NCBI GenBank assembly: GCA_031279695.1
Contig: JAITIA010000088.1
Location: 1 to 43,128 of the forward strand
Source: Prevotellaceae bacterium
GTDB lineage: Bacteria > Bacteroidota > Bacteroidia > Bacteroidales > UBA932
DNA length: 43,128 bases
Direction: 5' to 3'
Shown: one piece after another, positions 24,584 to 32,677 of the stretch
How positions within the stretch are numbered: position 1 is the stretch's first letter
Layout of the letters: every line of letters begins with the position of its first letter
Position numbers and translations under genes: made by a program
The notes under the pieces: model-generated
Told to the model about the DNA's origin: nothing
The model's input: the letters and a program-made list of their open reading frames with translations, nothing else
Databases searched by the model: none

Positions 24584-25903
24584 ATGGCAAATGGCAACAA
24601 ACTTGCTGTTTTCAATTTTCAAACAGCAATTGACAAACGGCTGATTCAGCGCCCAAACAAACCAAAGGCAAAATTGGAAGAGACTGTGCGCGAGGTTTTT
24701 GCAGCAATCGAACAGAAGGGCGACAAGGCATTGTTCGACTATACTCTGAAATTCGACAAAATATCGTCCAATATATTGGAAATAAGTAAAAAAACCATAG
24801 ATGAAAGCGACCGGTATCTGTCGCAGGATTTGAAGGATGCAATTGTTCAAGCAGCCTCGAATATACGCAAATTCCATGAAAATCAGGTAGAAAAACTTTC
24901 ACCGGTTGAAACCGCCAAAGGCGTGCTCTGCTGGCGCGAAAACAGAGCGATAGAACGAGTTGGAATTTATGTTCCGGGAGGCTCGGCGCCGCTGTTTTCG
25001 ACGGTTTTGATGCTTGCAATCCCCGCAAAAACAGCCGGATGCAAGGAAATTATTCTTTGTACGCCGCCAAACATCGCAGGCGTTAATCCCGCCATTCTTT
25101 TTGCCGCCAAACATACCGGAGTGGACAGGGTTTTTGCAGTTGGCGGCATTCAGGCAATTGGCGCAATGGCTTGTGGAACAGAAACTATACCAAAAGTGAG
25201 CAAAATATTCGGTCCGGGAAATCAGTATGTTACCAAAGCCAAACAAATTGCTCAAATTGAATACAATACGGCAATCGATATGCCTGCCGGACCCAGCGAG
25301 GTGCTGATAATTGCCGACGAAACCTGCAATCCCGCATTTGTTGCCGCCGATTTGCTTTCGCAGGCGGAACATGGCGACGATAGTCAGGTTATACTGTTGT
25401 TGGACAATGAATTGCTGGCAGCAAAAATCAACAGTGAATTAAGCCGGCAACTCGAAAAATTGCCGCGACAAAAAATTGCCGAACTTGCGCTCGAAAATGC
25501 CAGAGCAATAGTAATGAACAATATAGACGAATGTATTGCTCTGAGCAACGAATATGCTCCCGAACATTTGATACTTGCCTGTAAAAATTATGGTAAAGTG
25601 GCTGAAAAAGTGGTCAATGCAGGCTCGGTATTTCTTGGCAATTTCAGTTGCGAAAGCGCCGGCGATTATGCTTCGGGAACAAATCATACGCTCCCAACAA
25701 ACGGATATGCAAGGGCTTACAGCGGAGTGTCGCTCGACAGTTTTATCCGAAAAATTACGTTTCAGGAAATTTCGGAAGAGGGCATTGCAAGCATCGGCAA
25801 AACGGTGGAAGTTATGGCAGCAGCCGAAAGCCTTGATGCTCACAAAAATGCAATGAAAATCAGAGCCGAATTTATTGCAAACAACAAAAATAAACAATCC
25901 TGA
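24584..25903 (+). CDS. hisD: Histidinol dehydrogenase
   Basis: Performs the final two oxidations from L-histidinol to L-histidine with NAD and zinc. The 439-residue length is normal. Hallmarks are RVGIYVPGGSAPLFSTVLM, GPGNQYVTKAK, DMPAGPSEVLIIAD, DLLSQAEHG and the catalytic block NEYAPEHL. I chose the ATG at 24584 (MANGNKLAVFNF); a longer frame from 24500 would overlap hisG and adds an unrelated basic sequence. hisC begins nine bases after the stop. Confidence 0.96.
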   Translation: MANGNKLAVFNFQTAIDKRLIQRPNKPKAKLEETVREVFAAIEQKGDKALFDYTLKFDKISSNILEISKKTIDESDRYLSQDLKDAIVQAASNIRKFHENQVEKLSPVETAKGVLCWRENRAIERVGIYVPGGSAPLFSTVLMLAIPAKTAGCKEIILCTPPNIAGVNPAILFAAKHTGVDRVFAVGGIQAIGAMACGTETIPKVSKIFGPGNQYVTKAKQIAQIEYNTAIDMPAGPSEVLIIADETCNPAFVAADLLSQAEHGDDSQVILLLDNELLAAKINSELSRQLEKLPRQKIAELALENARAIVMNNIDECIALSNEYAPEHLILACKNYGKVAEKVVNAGSVFLGNFSCESAGDYASGTNHTLPTNGYARAYSGVSLDSFIRKITFQEISEEGIASIGKTVEVMAAAESLDAHKNAMKIRAEFIANNKNKQS

Positions 25904-25912
25904 CATACAATA

Positions 25913-26947
25913 ATGAAACAATTTGTTTTACAGAATATTATAAGAAAAAATATTCTTTCGATGAACCCATATTCCTGCGCTCGCGACGAATTTAAGGGCA
26001 GCGAAGGTGTTTTTCTCGACGCAAACGAAAATCCGTTTGGTAACCTGAATCGCTACCCCGACCCGTACCAAACAGAACTGAAACAGGCGCTTGGCTCGCT
26101 GAACAATATCGATACGTCCAAAATTTTTGTAGGAAACGGCAGCGACGAGGTTATTGATTTGACTTTCAGGATTTTTTGCAATCCGGGCAAAGATAAGGCG
26201 CTGCTTTTTCCGCCAACTTACGGCATGTACGCGGTTTGTGCCGAAATTAACGAGGTTGAAACGCTTGAAATTCCATTAACTCCTGATTTTCAACTCAATA
26301 TACCCAAAATCGAAACCGTGCTGAACGATGATTTGCTGAAAGTGATTTTTATCTGTTCGCCGAATAATCCTACCGGAAATCTGATAAAACGCGAGGATAT
26401 TGAGTTCATTCTGAATAATTTTGCGGGTCTTGTGTTTGTCGATGAAGCCTATATCGACTTTGCCGGTACAAAATCGTGGATAAACGAAATTGCCAAATAC
26501 CCAAATCTAATTGTATCCCAAACATTTAGCAAAAGCAGGGCGCTGGCGGCAGCACGGATTGGAATTGCATATTCGCGTCCGGAAATTATCTTGTTCTATA
26601 ACAAGATAAAATATCCGTATAATGTCAGCAAACTCAATCAACAGGCTGGATTAGAGGCGCTTACCGCTGTCGATGATTTTACACAGAGAAAAAATACTAT
26701 ACTCGACGAAAAAGAAAAACTGAAAGCGAAACTGAACAGACTGTCGTGTGTAACAGGGATTTATCCCTCCGATGCAAATTTTTTGCTGGTCGAATTTACC
26801 GACGCCAACAAAATCTACTCGGAACTGATTGCCAGAAAAATAATAACCCGCAATCGCAGTTCGGTGGTAAACAGTTGTATAAGAATTACTGTTGGTACTC
26901 CGGAAGAAAATAATATCCTCATAAATGCTCTTTTGGAATTGTTGTAA
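25913..26947 (+). CDS. hisC: Histidinol-phosphate aminotransferase
   Basis: A PLP-dependent aminotransferase of 344 residues that makes histidinol phosphate. HisC blocks are FLDANENPFGNLNRYPDPY, the NNPTGN loop (residues about 155-160), VDEAYIDFAG and the PLP lysine Lys207 in TFSKSRAL. It is last of the three his genes. The usual Bacteroidetes order continues to hisB, but here the operon ends and a convergent ATPase gene follows 109 bases later. Confidence 0.95.
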   Translation: MKQFVLQNIIRKNILSMNPYSCARDEFKGSEGVFLDANENPFGNLNRYPDPYQTELKQALGSLNNIDTSKIFVGNGSDEVIDLTFRIFCNPGKDKALLFPPTYGMYAVCAEINEVETLEIPLTPDFQLNIPKIETVLNDDLLKVIFICSPNNPTGNLIKREDIEFILNNFAGLVFVDEAYIDFAGTKSWINEIAKYPNLIVSQTFSKSRALAAARIGIAYSRPEIILFYNKIKYPYNVSKLNQQAGLEALTAVDDFTQRKNTILDEKEKLKAKLNRLSCVTGIYPSDANFLLVEFTDANKIYSELIARKIITRNRSSVVNSCIRITVGTPEENNILINALLELL

Positions 26948-27056
26948 AGAATTTTTACTCAGGGTAAACGCAAAAAATTAATCGATTTCGATTTGATAAC
27001 CGATTCTATTTTGGAAAAACGTGCAGGCTACCGCCAACACTGTCCCAAATCACAGA

Positions 27057-28325
27057 TTATTTTGTTATTAGCCATTCCAAAACAGATATAATATTGATTG
27101 TCTTATTATTTGCCAAGTATGTTCTGTTTTCGTTTAATGTTATAATGGTTAGTGCATTACAATCCAATTCGTTGGATGCCCTAAAAAGCGCATTGGTTTC
27201 GCGGTTAAAAGTTTTTACTGCCGAAATATCTGCCGAAACCTGGATCAATTCCACCACTTTATTGTTGTTACTCAACACAAAATCAACCTCATAGCCATTT
27301 TGAAAGTAATATACATCATTGAAAGTCTGATTTCTACGACGCAACAGTTCGATACACACAATATTTTCGAGCCGCGAGCCAAAATTTTTTGCGGAAAAAC
27401 CTTCTTTTGCTGCTGCAATAAACGCAGGGTCAATCACATAATTTTTTTCGTTACGAATACGCTCTTTGCTTTTAAACGAAAACTTCTGAATACCAAGCAG
27501 TAAATATGCCTTACGAAGATAAGCAACATAGTTTTCTGCCGTATGTGTTGAGCCAAACGAGAATTGCTCTGCAAGTTTTTTATAGTTGATTTCTGTTGCT
27601 ATCGTATCAGTCATATAATCAGCCATTTTCCTCAATGATTCAGGATAACGTACAGAAAATCGTGGCTGTATATCCCGCGAGATAATTGCATTAAAAAGAT
27701 TTTTGATATATGCTTTTTTATTGCGCACAAAAAACAGTTCGGGAAAACCGCCCTGCGAGATATATTCTTCAAAAGCCGTTTTCCGCAATGCAACACCTAT
27801 TGTAGAATTGTCGTCGAACGGGATTTTTTTGTATTGCAACATTTCCGAAAAAGAGAAAGGATAGAGTTCGATTTGATTGTAACGTCCTGTAAGATGCGTA
27901 CTTAACTCATGGCTCAGCAGTTTGGCATTCGAACCGGTAACAAACAGACGTATTCCTTGCCGCAATAGCCGGTTTATAAACAAAAACCACGAAGGAATAT
28001 TTTGTATTTCATCGCAAAACAGGTATTTGAACTCGCCATAAACCATATACAATGCCTCAAGCACAGAATTAAGATCTTTCGATTTTAAGCCGTATAGACG
28101 TTCATCATCAAAATTGACATAGGCGTAATCTATGTTGTTTTGTTTCAGGACTTTATGGCACAAAGTAGATTTTCCGCTACGTCGTACACCTATAACAATT
28201 TGAGCCAAAGGACTGTCCAACTCAAAAAATATTTCATCCCTTCGACCGGTCAGTGTAGAAAAAACAATTGCGTTTTTTTCGTTCTTTTGGTCTGTAATAA
28301 CCTGTTTATAAGTATTTATATCCAT
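27057..28325 (-). CDS. AAA_14/DUF4143 ATPase adjoining a tandem-repeat array
   Basis: A 422-residue ATPase: N-terminal AAA_14 domain with Walker A GVRRSGKST (46-54), Walker B LFCDEIQNIP (102-109) and a sensor VTGSNAKLL, followed by a C-terminal DUF4143 domain with a restriction-nuclease-like stretch (ENIVCIELLRRR, then GYEVDFVL). I chose the ATG at 28325 because a longer frame with a TTG start at 28352 overlaps the promoter's -7 box. The family is widespread, multi-copy and of unknown function in Bacteroidetes. DUF4143 shows possible catalytic acids, which suggests but does not prove DNA cleavage. The gene converges on hisC and is preceded by the 32-bp repeat array. Confidence 0.85.
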   Translation of the reverse strand: MDINTYKQVITDQKNEKNAIVFSTLTGRRDEIFFELDSPLAQIVIGVRRSGKSTLCHKVLKQNNIDYAYVNFDDERLYGLKSKDLNSVLEALYMVYGEFKYLFCDEIQNIPSWFLFINRLLRQGIRLFVTGSNAKLLSHELSTHLTGRYNQIELYPFSFSEMLQYKKIPFDDNSTIGVALRKTAFEEYISQGGFPELFFVRNKKAYIKNLFNAIISRDIQPRFSVRYPESLRKMADYMTDTIATEINYKKLAEQFSFGSTHTAENYVAYLRKAYLLLGIQKFSFKSKERIRNEKNYVIDPAFIAAAKEGFSAKNFGSRLENIVCIELLRRRNQTFNDVYYFQNGYEVDFVLSNNNKVVELIQVSADISAVKTFNRETNALFRASNELDCNALTIITLNENRTYLANNKTINIISVLEWLITK

Positions 28326-28348
28326 AATATAAGTGATATTTTTACGCC

Positions 28349-28357
28349 GCAAAGGTA
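28349..28357 (-). promoter_or_regulatory. -7 box of the AAA_14 ATPase gene
   Basis: On the minus strand TACCTTTGC lies 23 bases before the ATG at 28325. The position where TTTG would lie, 19 bases upstream (28377-28380), is occupied by the TGCAC core of the first degenerate array unit, so array-binding proteins could control this promoter. Confidence 0.65.
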
Positions 28358-28373
28358 AGTAAAAAATTTAATA

Positions 28374-28750
28374 ACTGCACTATTTTGCAAGTTTTTCGCT
28401 TATAAACTGCACTAAAAACGCTATTTTTCATTTATAAACTGCACTAAAAACACTATTTTTTGCTTATAAATTGCACTAAAAACACTATTTTTCGATTATA
28501 AACTGCACTAAAAACGCTATTTTTCGCTTACAAACTGCACTAAAAATGATGTTTTTCATTTGTAAACTGCACTAAAAATGATATTTTTCATTTGTAAACT
28601 GCACTAAAAATGATATTTTTCGCTTGCAAACTGCACTAAAAATGATGTTTTTCATTTGCAAACTGCACTAAAAATGATGTTTTTTGCTTATAAACTGCAC
28701 TAAAAATGATGTTTTTCGATTGTAAACTGCGATAAAAGTAAAGGTGTTTA
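28374..28750. repeat. 32-bp tandem repeat array upstream of the AAA_14 ATPase
   Basis: Ten full units start at 28406, 28438, 28470, 28502, 28534, 28566, 28598, 28630, 28662 and 28694, always 32 bases apart, with degenerate units at 28374 and 28726. The conserved core is ACTGCACTAAAAA. The variable part changes at few positions: CGCT or CACT in the four gene-proximal units and TGAT in the six distal ones, followed by a T-run and CATTT, CGCTT, CGATT or TGCTT. Thirty-two bases is about three DNA turns, so cores fall on one helix face. There are no unique spacers, so it is not a CRISPR, and 32 is not a multiple of three. The rest of 28326-28814 shows no gene. Confidence 0.95.
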
Positions 28751-28814
28751 AATCTTTTTGAGTATCTGTGATTTAGTACAGACCGGAAAACAGAACAGAT
28801 TAAACGTCTCTCAA

Positions 28815-29528
28815 TCAATCAATGAATCTGTATTTGAACAGTGTCCACAGGGCTTCTATTCCATCCGTCCATTTTATTTTTTTCCCTTCCTGTATCGAGC
28901 GTGGATAGTAGTTTATTGCAACTTCTCTGATTTTGAGACCTTTCTTTGCGATTTTTGCTGTTACTTCAGGACAAAACTCAAACCCTTCACATCTCAGAGT
29001 CAGCGATTTTAAAAACACTGCATCAAATAACTTATAACAGGTAGGCTCGTCGGTTAAATGCTGAATATACAGCACATTGGTAAACCAGGTTACTAAACGT
29101 CCTCCCCAATAAAAAGAACGGTAGGAATGTCGGTTTTGGGGATTCAGAAAGCGAGAACCGTACAGAACTTTCAGATTTTCCGATAAAAATGTTTGAAGCA
29201 GAATGTTGTAATCTTCCGGCTCATATTCCAAATCGGCATCCTGTATAATGACGTAATCACCTGTTACATATTCAATTCCTTTGCGAATTGCCGCACCCTT
29301 ACCCCGATTTTTTTCCTGATTGATTAAAACTATCGTTTCGTCAGGATGAGCATGTATATATTGTTTTACAAAATCTTCCGTACTGTCGCGCGAACAGTCA
29401 TTTACAACGATTATCTCTTTGCCGGTACCGTTTATCAATTTCACATCCGACACTTTTTGAAGCAGTTGCCGGATTGTTTTTTCTTCGTTATAGGCTGGAA
29501 TAATGATGGTTAAGGTTTTCATTTGCAT
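28815..29528 (-). CDS. Glycosyltransferase family 2 (dolichyl-phosphate mannose synthase-like)
   Basis: A 237-residue GT2 enzyme with the start LTIIIPAYNEEKTI, nucleotide-binding VVNDCSRDS near residue 44 and the metal-binding DAD at 97-99 (VIIQDADLEYEPEDY). It resembles polyprenyl-phosphate sugar transferases and lacks a C-terminal membrane pair, so it likely works at the cytosolic membrane face, giving a lipid-linked sugar donor. I chose the ATG at 29528 (MQMKTLT); a longer start would overlap the methyltransferase gene. It is last in the operon 32250-28815. Confidence 0.88.
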   Translation of the reverse strand: MQMKTLTIIIPAYNEEKTIRQLLQKVSDVKLINGTGKEIIVVNDCSRDSTEDFVKQYIHAHPDETIVLINQEKNRGKGAAIRKGIEYVTGDYVIIQDADLEYEPEDYNILLQTFLSENLKVLYGSRFLNPQNRHSYRSFYWGGRLVTWFTNVLYIQHLTDEPTCYKLFDAVFLKSLTLRCEGFEFCPEVTAKIAKKGLKIREVAINYYPRSIQEGKKIKWTDGIEALWTLFKYRFID

Positions 29529-29530
29529 AT

Positions 29531-30241
29531 TCAAATTATATCTGTTTTTTTTGCGACAACAAACACGTTTTTGCCAAACAACAATCCGAAAATCCGATCG
29601 CATATTCGGCTGAGCGGGAAACAGTAACGGTCGTAAAAAATCAGTCCGCCGCGTTTGACGTCGCCACTTTTATCAGTCAGTTTATAGAGCCATGCGGCAA
29701 AAAATCCCAGACAGTCGGCATATCGAACTTTGCCCACCGGCTGAAGTCCTGCCTGTAAAACCTTTTTGCTCAGTTCTTTGCGGCGGTATCTCCGAAAATG
29801 TCCGACTTTGACGTCCATACTTGAAAACAGTATGCGAAACGCCGGTACATAAATTAAGATGTATCCACCCGGTTTCAACTTTGCCGACCATTGGGCAAGG
29901 GCGTCTCTGTCGTCGGCAATATGCTCAAGGACATTCAGTGCATATATCAGGTCAAAAGTTTTATCGGGCACTGTATCAGGCGATTTATGTACTTCAAATC
30001 CTTTTGCCTGCAAAAGGATTACCTGACGTACGTCAGGTTCGACGCATACAACCGAATGCCCTCTTTTTTTCACGGCGTCGGCAAAAAGTCCGATACCTGC
30101 TCCGATGTCCATGATTTTCGACGGCGCTGATTTTACATGCCTGAGTATCAGCGATACAAGCCATGCATTGTATTTTGTTGCGTCCTGCATAACTTCCAGA
30201 TTGGAAGTCCCCGTATATGTAAATTCTGTCTCTGTATTCAC
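29531..30241 (-). CDS. Class I SAM-dependent methyltransferase
   Basis: A 236-residue methyltransferase with SAM-binding motif I (DIGAGIGLFAD, from residue 45), acidic motif VVCVEPD near 64-70 and a motif IV/V region LIYALNVLEHIADD. The C-terminal half has a hydrophobic, aromatic stretch (YADCLGFFAAWLYKL). The start is GTG, overlapping the membrane-protein stop by four bases (GTGA), indicating translational coupling. Its neighbours suggest it methylates a lipid-linked sugar or acceptor, but the substrate is unknown. Confidence 0.85.
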   Translation of the reverse strand: MNTETEFTYTGTSNLEVMQDATKYNAWLVSLILRHVKSAPSKIMDIGAGIGLFADAVKKRGHSVVCVEPDVRQVILLQAKGFEVHKSPDTVPDKTFDLIYALNVLEHIADDRDALAQWSAKLKPGGYILIYVPAFRILFSSMDVKVGHFRRYRRKELSKKVLQAGLQPVGKVRYADCLGFFAAWLYKLTDKSGDVKRGGLIFYDRYCFPLSRICDRIFGLLFGKNVFVVAKKTDII

Positions 30242-31629
30242 TTTTTTGATTTCGTATTAGGCTGAAACACAAAATCATCTATCTTCTCGAATATGATACG
30301 GATATTTTTTCCCGCCGCCACATAAAACCAGAGCAGAGGCATGAAGGAAAACAGAAATCGCTTGTAGGAATAACGCATAACATTTTCGAGCGTATCCCAA
30401 ATATAATCAATCTGATACACAAGAACAGTATAGAATATCCATGCCAGCAGTATCAGCAACAGTGTAACTAACTGGTCGCCATGCCGAATGATATGTCGCA
30501 GATTGGAAACGGCAATGAGCGGAAATACAATGAAAATCACCCCGTAATATGCCGGACTTGTAAACAGCGCCCACATTTCCCGCCACAGAATACCGGCTTT
30601 TGCCGCATCCCAATATGGCTTAAATATAATGAGTTGTTTTATTTCCATGTGATTTATCTTCAAAAATACATTCCAGAAAACAAAGGGCAACAGACAGAGG
30701 AAAGTAAACAGTATTAGTGTTTTATACTGTTTTATCCGCAGGCTGTGCCGGCACAGCAGGCAGCAAGCGGCGCCAATAAATGCCAGACCCTCGTTCCGCG
30801 TCCAAACGTTCAACATCAGCAACAGGGCTGAAATCCAAAGCAATGAGGCATTTTTCCCGTAATACCAGGCGGCAAAAAACAGCAGTCCGAGCGAGGCATA
30901 CACGGCATGTGTGAAATTTGTTCCCGACAGGGACGAAAATCCCAGCATTTCGGGGGTTATAATCATCATAAAAGTGGTCAGCGCAGCCAGCGTATGCGTT
31001 GTAAACCTTCGCGTTACGCCATAAAAAGCAAAAAGCATCGAAATGAATATCAATGCATTGAAACTTTTTGATGTTTCTGCGCCAAGCATATACACGTAAG
31101 CATAGCCCAATTGCGAAAGCGGAGTGTAAGTCTTGTATAAATCAAGGTCATGCGGTTCATAGTTCACGTCGTTATACAACGATAGCCCTTTAATTGTTCC
31201 CTCGTGTGCAACGGCAATGCCTGTCAGATTAAAACCCACCACACTGTCTCTGTCGAAGGTCGGATAGTACATGATTTTTGCCATATTCATCACGCTTACC
31301 GTTGTGAGCGCAAGCATAATTACCAGCCATAACCATGTGATTTTAGGCGATTTGACAACAAACAGCGATGCCCGCCATTCCCGAAGCGTTTTCCTGCGCA
31401 GATACAGTCGGAGGCACAGTCCCGCCAACAGCAATACCGATACGGCGACGACGGTTGTGGCGGTCAGCCGGATACCGGCAAAGTCCAGACAAACCATTAT
31501 AATGGTCTGTGCACCAATGCCTGCGGGGAAGGACAGACCCAATAATTCTGTTCTGCTCAGTTGTTGTGAGATATTCAACAAAATAGCCAGCCCCAGCAGT
31601 ATGGAAAGTATTAAACCTGTAATCAACAT
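30238..31629 (-). CDS. Multi-spanning membrane protein, probable GT-C glycosyltransferase
   Basis: A 463-residue protein with about ten to twelve membrane segments. The large loop after residue 110 has TFDRDSVVGFN, which contains an acidic DxD-like pair as in GT-C enzymes using polyprenyl-phosphate sugars. It is not clearly ArnT, PMT or AglB. It lies between a one-span membrane protein and a methyltransferase, with a GT2 two genes downstream, so it is likely the step that uses the lipid-linked donor at the outer face. The family name is inference from topology and context. Confidence 0.7.
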   Translation of the reverse strand: MLITGLILSILLGLAILLNISQQLSRTELLGLSFPAGIGAQTIIMVCLDFAGIRLTATTVVAVSVLLLAGLCLRLYLRRKTLREWRASLFVVKSPKITWLWLVIMLALTTVSVMNMAKIMYYPTFDRDSVVGFNLTGIAVAHEGTIKGLSLYNDVNYEPHDLDLYKTYTPLSQLGYAYVYMLGAETSKSFNALIFISMLFAFYGVTRRFTTHTLAALTTFMMIITPEMLGFSSLSGTNFTHAVYASLGLLFFAAWYYGKNASLLWISALLLMLNVWTRNEGLAFIGAACCLLCRHSLRIKQYKTLILFTFLCLLPFVFWNVFLKINHMEIKQLIIFKPYWDAAKAGILWREMWALFTSPAYYGVIFIVFPLIAVSNLRHIIRHGDQLVTLLLILLAWIFYTVLVYQIDYIWDTLENVMRYSYKRFLFSFMPLLWFYVAAGKNIRIIFEKIDDFVFQPNTKSKK

Positions 31630-31641
31630 AATATCATATTA

Positions 31642-32250
31642 TTAAGGATTTGTCTTACGTTTGGGAAATACGGCAAATGGTGGTTGTTCGTTCACTGTAT
31701 ATTCCAGATATTCATACCCATACCCTGCTGTAATTGCCACGTGTGTAACCTGATTATAGAGCGGATTTTTATCTTTTTCGGTTTGATAGAGTACCCTGCG
31801 CGGATACAGAAAATGCGTTACCCATTTTTTGCTGCCTATTTGGTTGCTAAGTTTCTGATTATCAACAGTTTTTGAAAGATGTTCGTGCGGAGGAAATAGT
31901 ATGATTGCATCTTCCGGAGTATTTTTTTTGATATAATTCAGATAAGAGTAGTCGAAACCAACTTTCATTGCATAGCGCTCTTCTATGGTTGCGTTTTTAT
32001 GTGTCCGGATGACTTTCCAGTTACTCTTTAACAATCCTGTCCACACCCACTTATATCCTTCATTCATCGATAATCCCATATATAAAAGCACAGCGCCTGC
32101 CAGGCCCACCGCCATGCTTCTGACGCCAAATGCCCGACTCCACCAAACGCCCGACTGCTCTGTCCGGCGGTTTTCGATGCGAGGTTTTGGCGCAGGCGAT
32201 TTTTGTCGCCGCCGAGTGGATTGTTGTGCATTTATTGTTTTTTTTGCCAT
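31642..32250 (-). CDS. Uncharacterised single-span membrane protein
   Basis: A 202-residue protein I do not recognise. The N-terminus is strongly basic (TRRRQKSPAPKPR), followed by one membrane segment at about 46-62 (VRSMAVGLAGAVLLYMGL). The C-terminal domain would face the periplasm and has a HEHLSKTVDNQK region and a YGYEYLEY stretch. It is first in the membrane-glycosylation operon and ends 12 bases before the GT-C-like gene. It could be an accessory subunit of that enzyme. Confidence 0.7.
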   Translation of the reverse strand: MAKKTINAQQSTRRRQKSPAPKPRIENRRTEQSGVWWSRAFGVRSMAVGLAGAVLLYMGLSMNEGYKWVWTGLLKSNWKVIRTHKNATIEERYAMKVGFDYSYLNYIKKNTPEDAIILFPPHEHLSKTVDNQKLSNQIGSKKWVTHFLYPRRVLYQTEKDKNPLYNQVTHVAITAGYGYEYLEYTVNEQPPFAVFPKRKTNP

Positions 32251-32427
32251 ATTTTATTTATTATTAAGATATTATGATATTTTATTTTAATGTTCCGTAA
32301 CAGAATTTTACCTGCATTATGATTTGCTTTTCGATATAACATAAAAAATACAGGCGCAATATTATTTTCAAAAATAATATTGGGACTGCAAAATATTTTG
32401 GCAAAAAAACCCGTAACTCGCTGATTA

Positions 32428-32452
32428 CTTCTCTCTCTCTCTTTCTTTCTCT
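32428..32452. repeat. Pyrimidine/CT microsatellite in the operon's 5' leader
   Basis: A 25-base C/T-only tract contains (CT)6 at 32431-32442 and a CTTT-like repeat. On the minus-strand transcript it is a GA-rich run immediately downstream of the predicted -7 box, thus at the very 5' end of the RNA. Slippage here could alter expression. Confidence 0.7.
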
Positions 32453-32456
32453 AAAT

Positions 32457-32465
32457 GCAAACATA
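32457..32465 (-). promoter_or_regulatory. -7 box of the membrane-glycosylation operon
   Basis: TATGTTTGC on the minus strand matches TAnnTTTG. It predicts a leader of roughly 200 bases before the start at 32250. Between 32251 and 32677 I see only this promoter, the CT tract and the terminator of the GldK-like gene. Confidence 0.55.
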
Positions 32466-32607
32466 GTGCAACAATCTGTATTCCAAGAGGTTACAAATTT
32501 CGAAAAATATTGCCAATATGTCTGCAAATTATACATTATCAAATATTTGATTTGTTTCTACTGTTTTTTGATTTTTCATAAAAGGCGCTCTGTTTTTAAT
32601 TTACTCA

Positions 32608-32646
32608 AAAACAGGAACTTGTTAAAACTTAACAAGTCCCTGTTTT
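32608..32646 (-). terminator. Strong terminator after the GldK/GldJ-like gene
   Basis: Two 18-base arms (32608-32625 and 32629-32646) pair with a single mismatch across a three-base loop, with A/T runs on both outer sides. It lies 31 bases beyond the stop at 32678. Confidence 0.8.
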
Positions 32647-32677
32647 CTGTTGTTTAAAACATCTTATTTTATGAACT

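Noticed and set aside
28374-28750. CRISPR array
   Set aside because: Units are contiguous and nearly identical along all 32 bases; there are no unique spacers and no cas genes.
28636-28818. Minus-strand ORF reading through the array
   Set aside because: The 32-base period shifts frame, so no peptide repeat is conserved; the ORF is chance.
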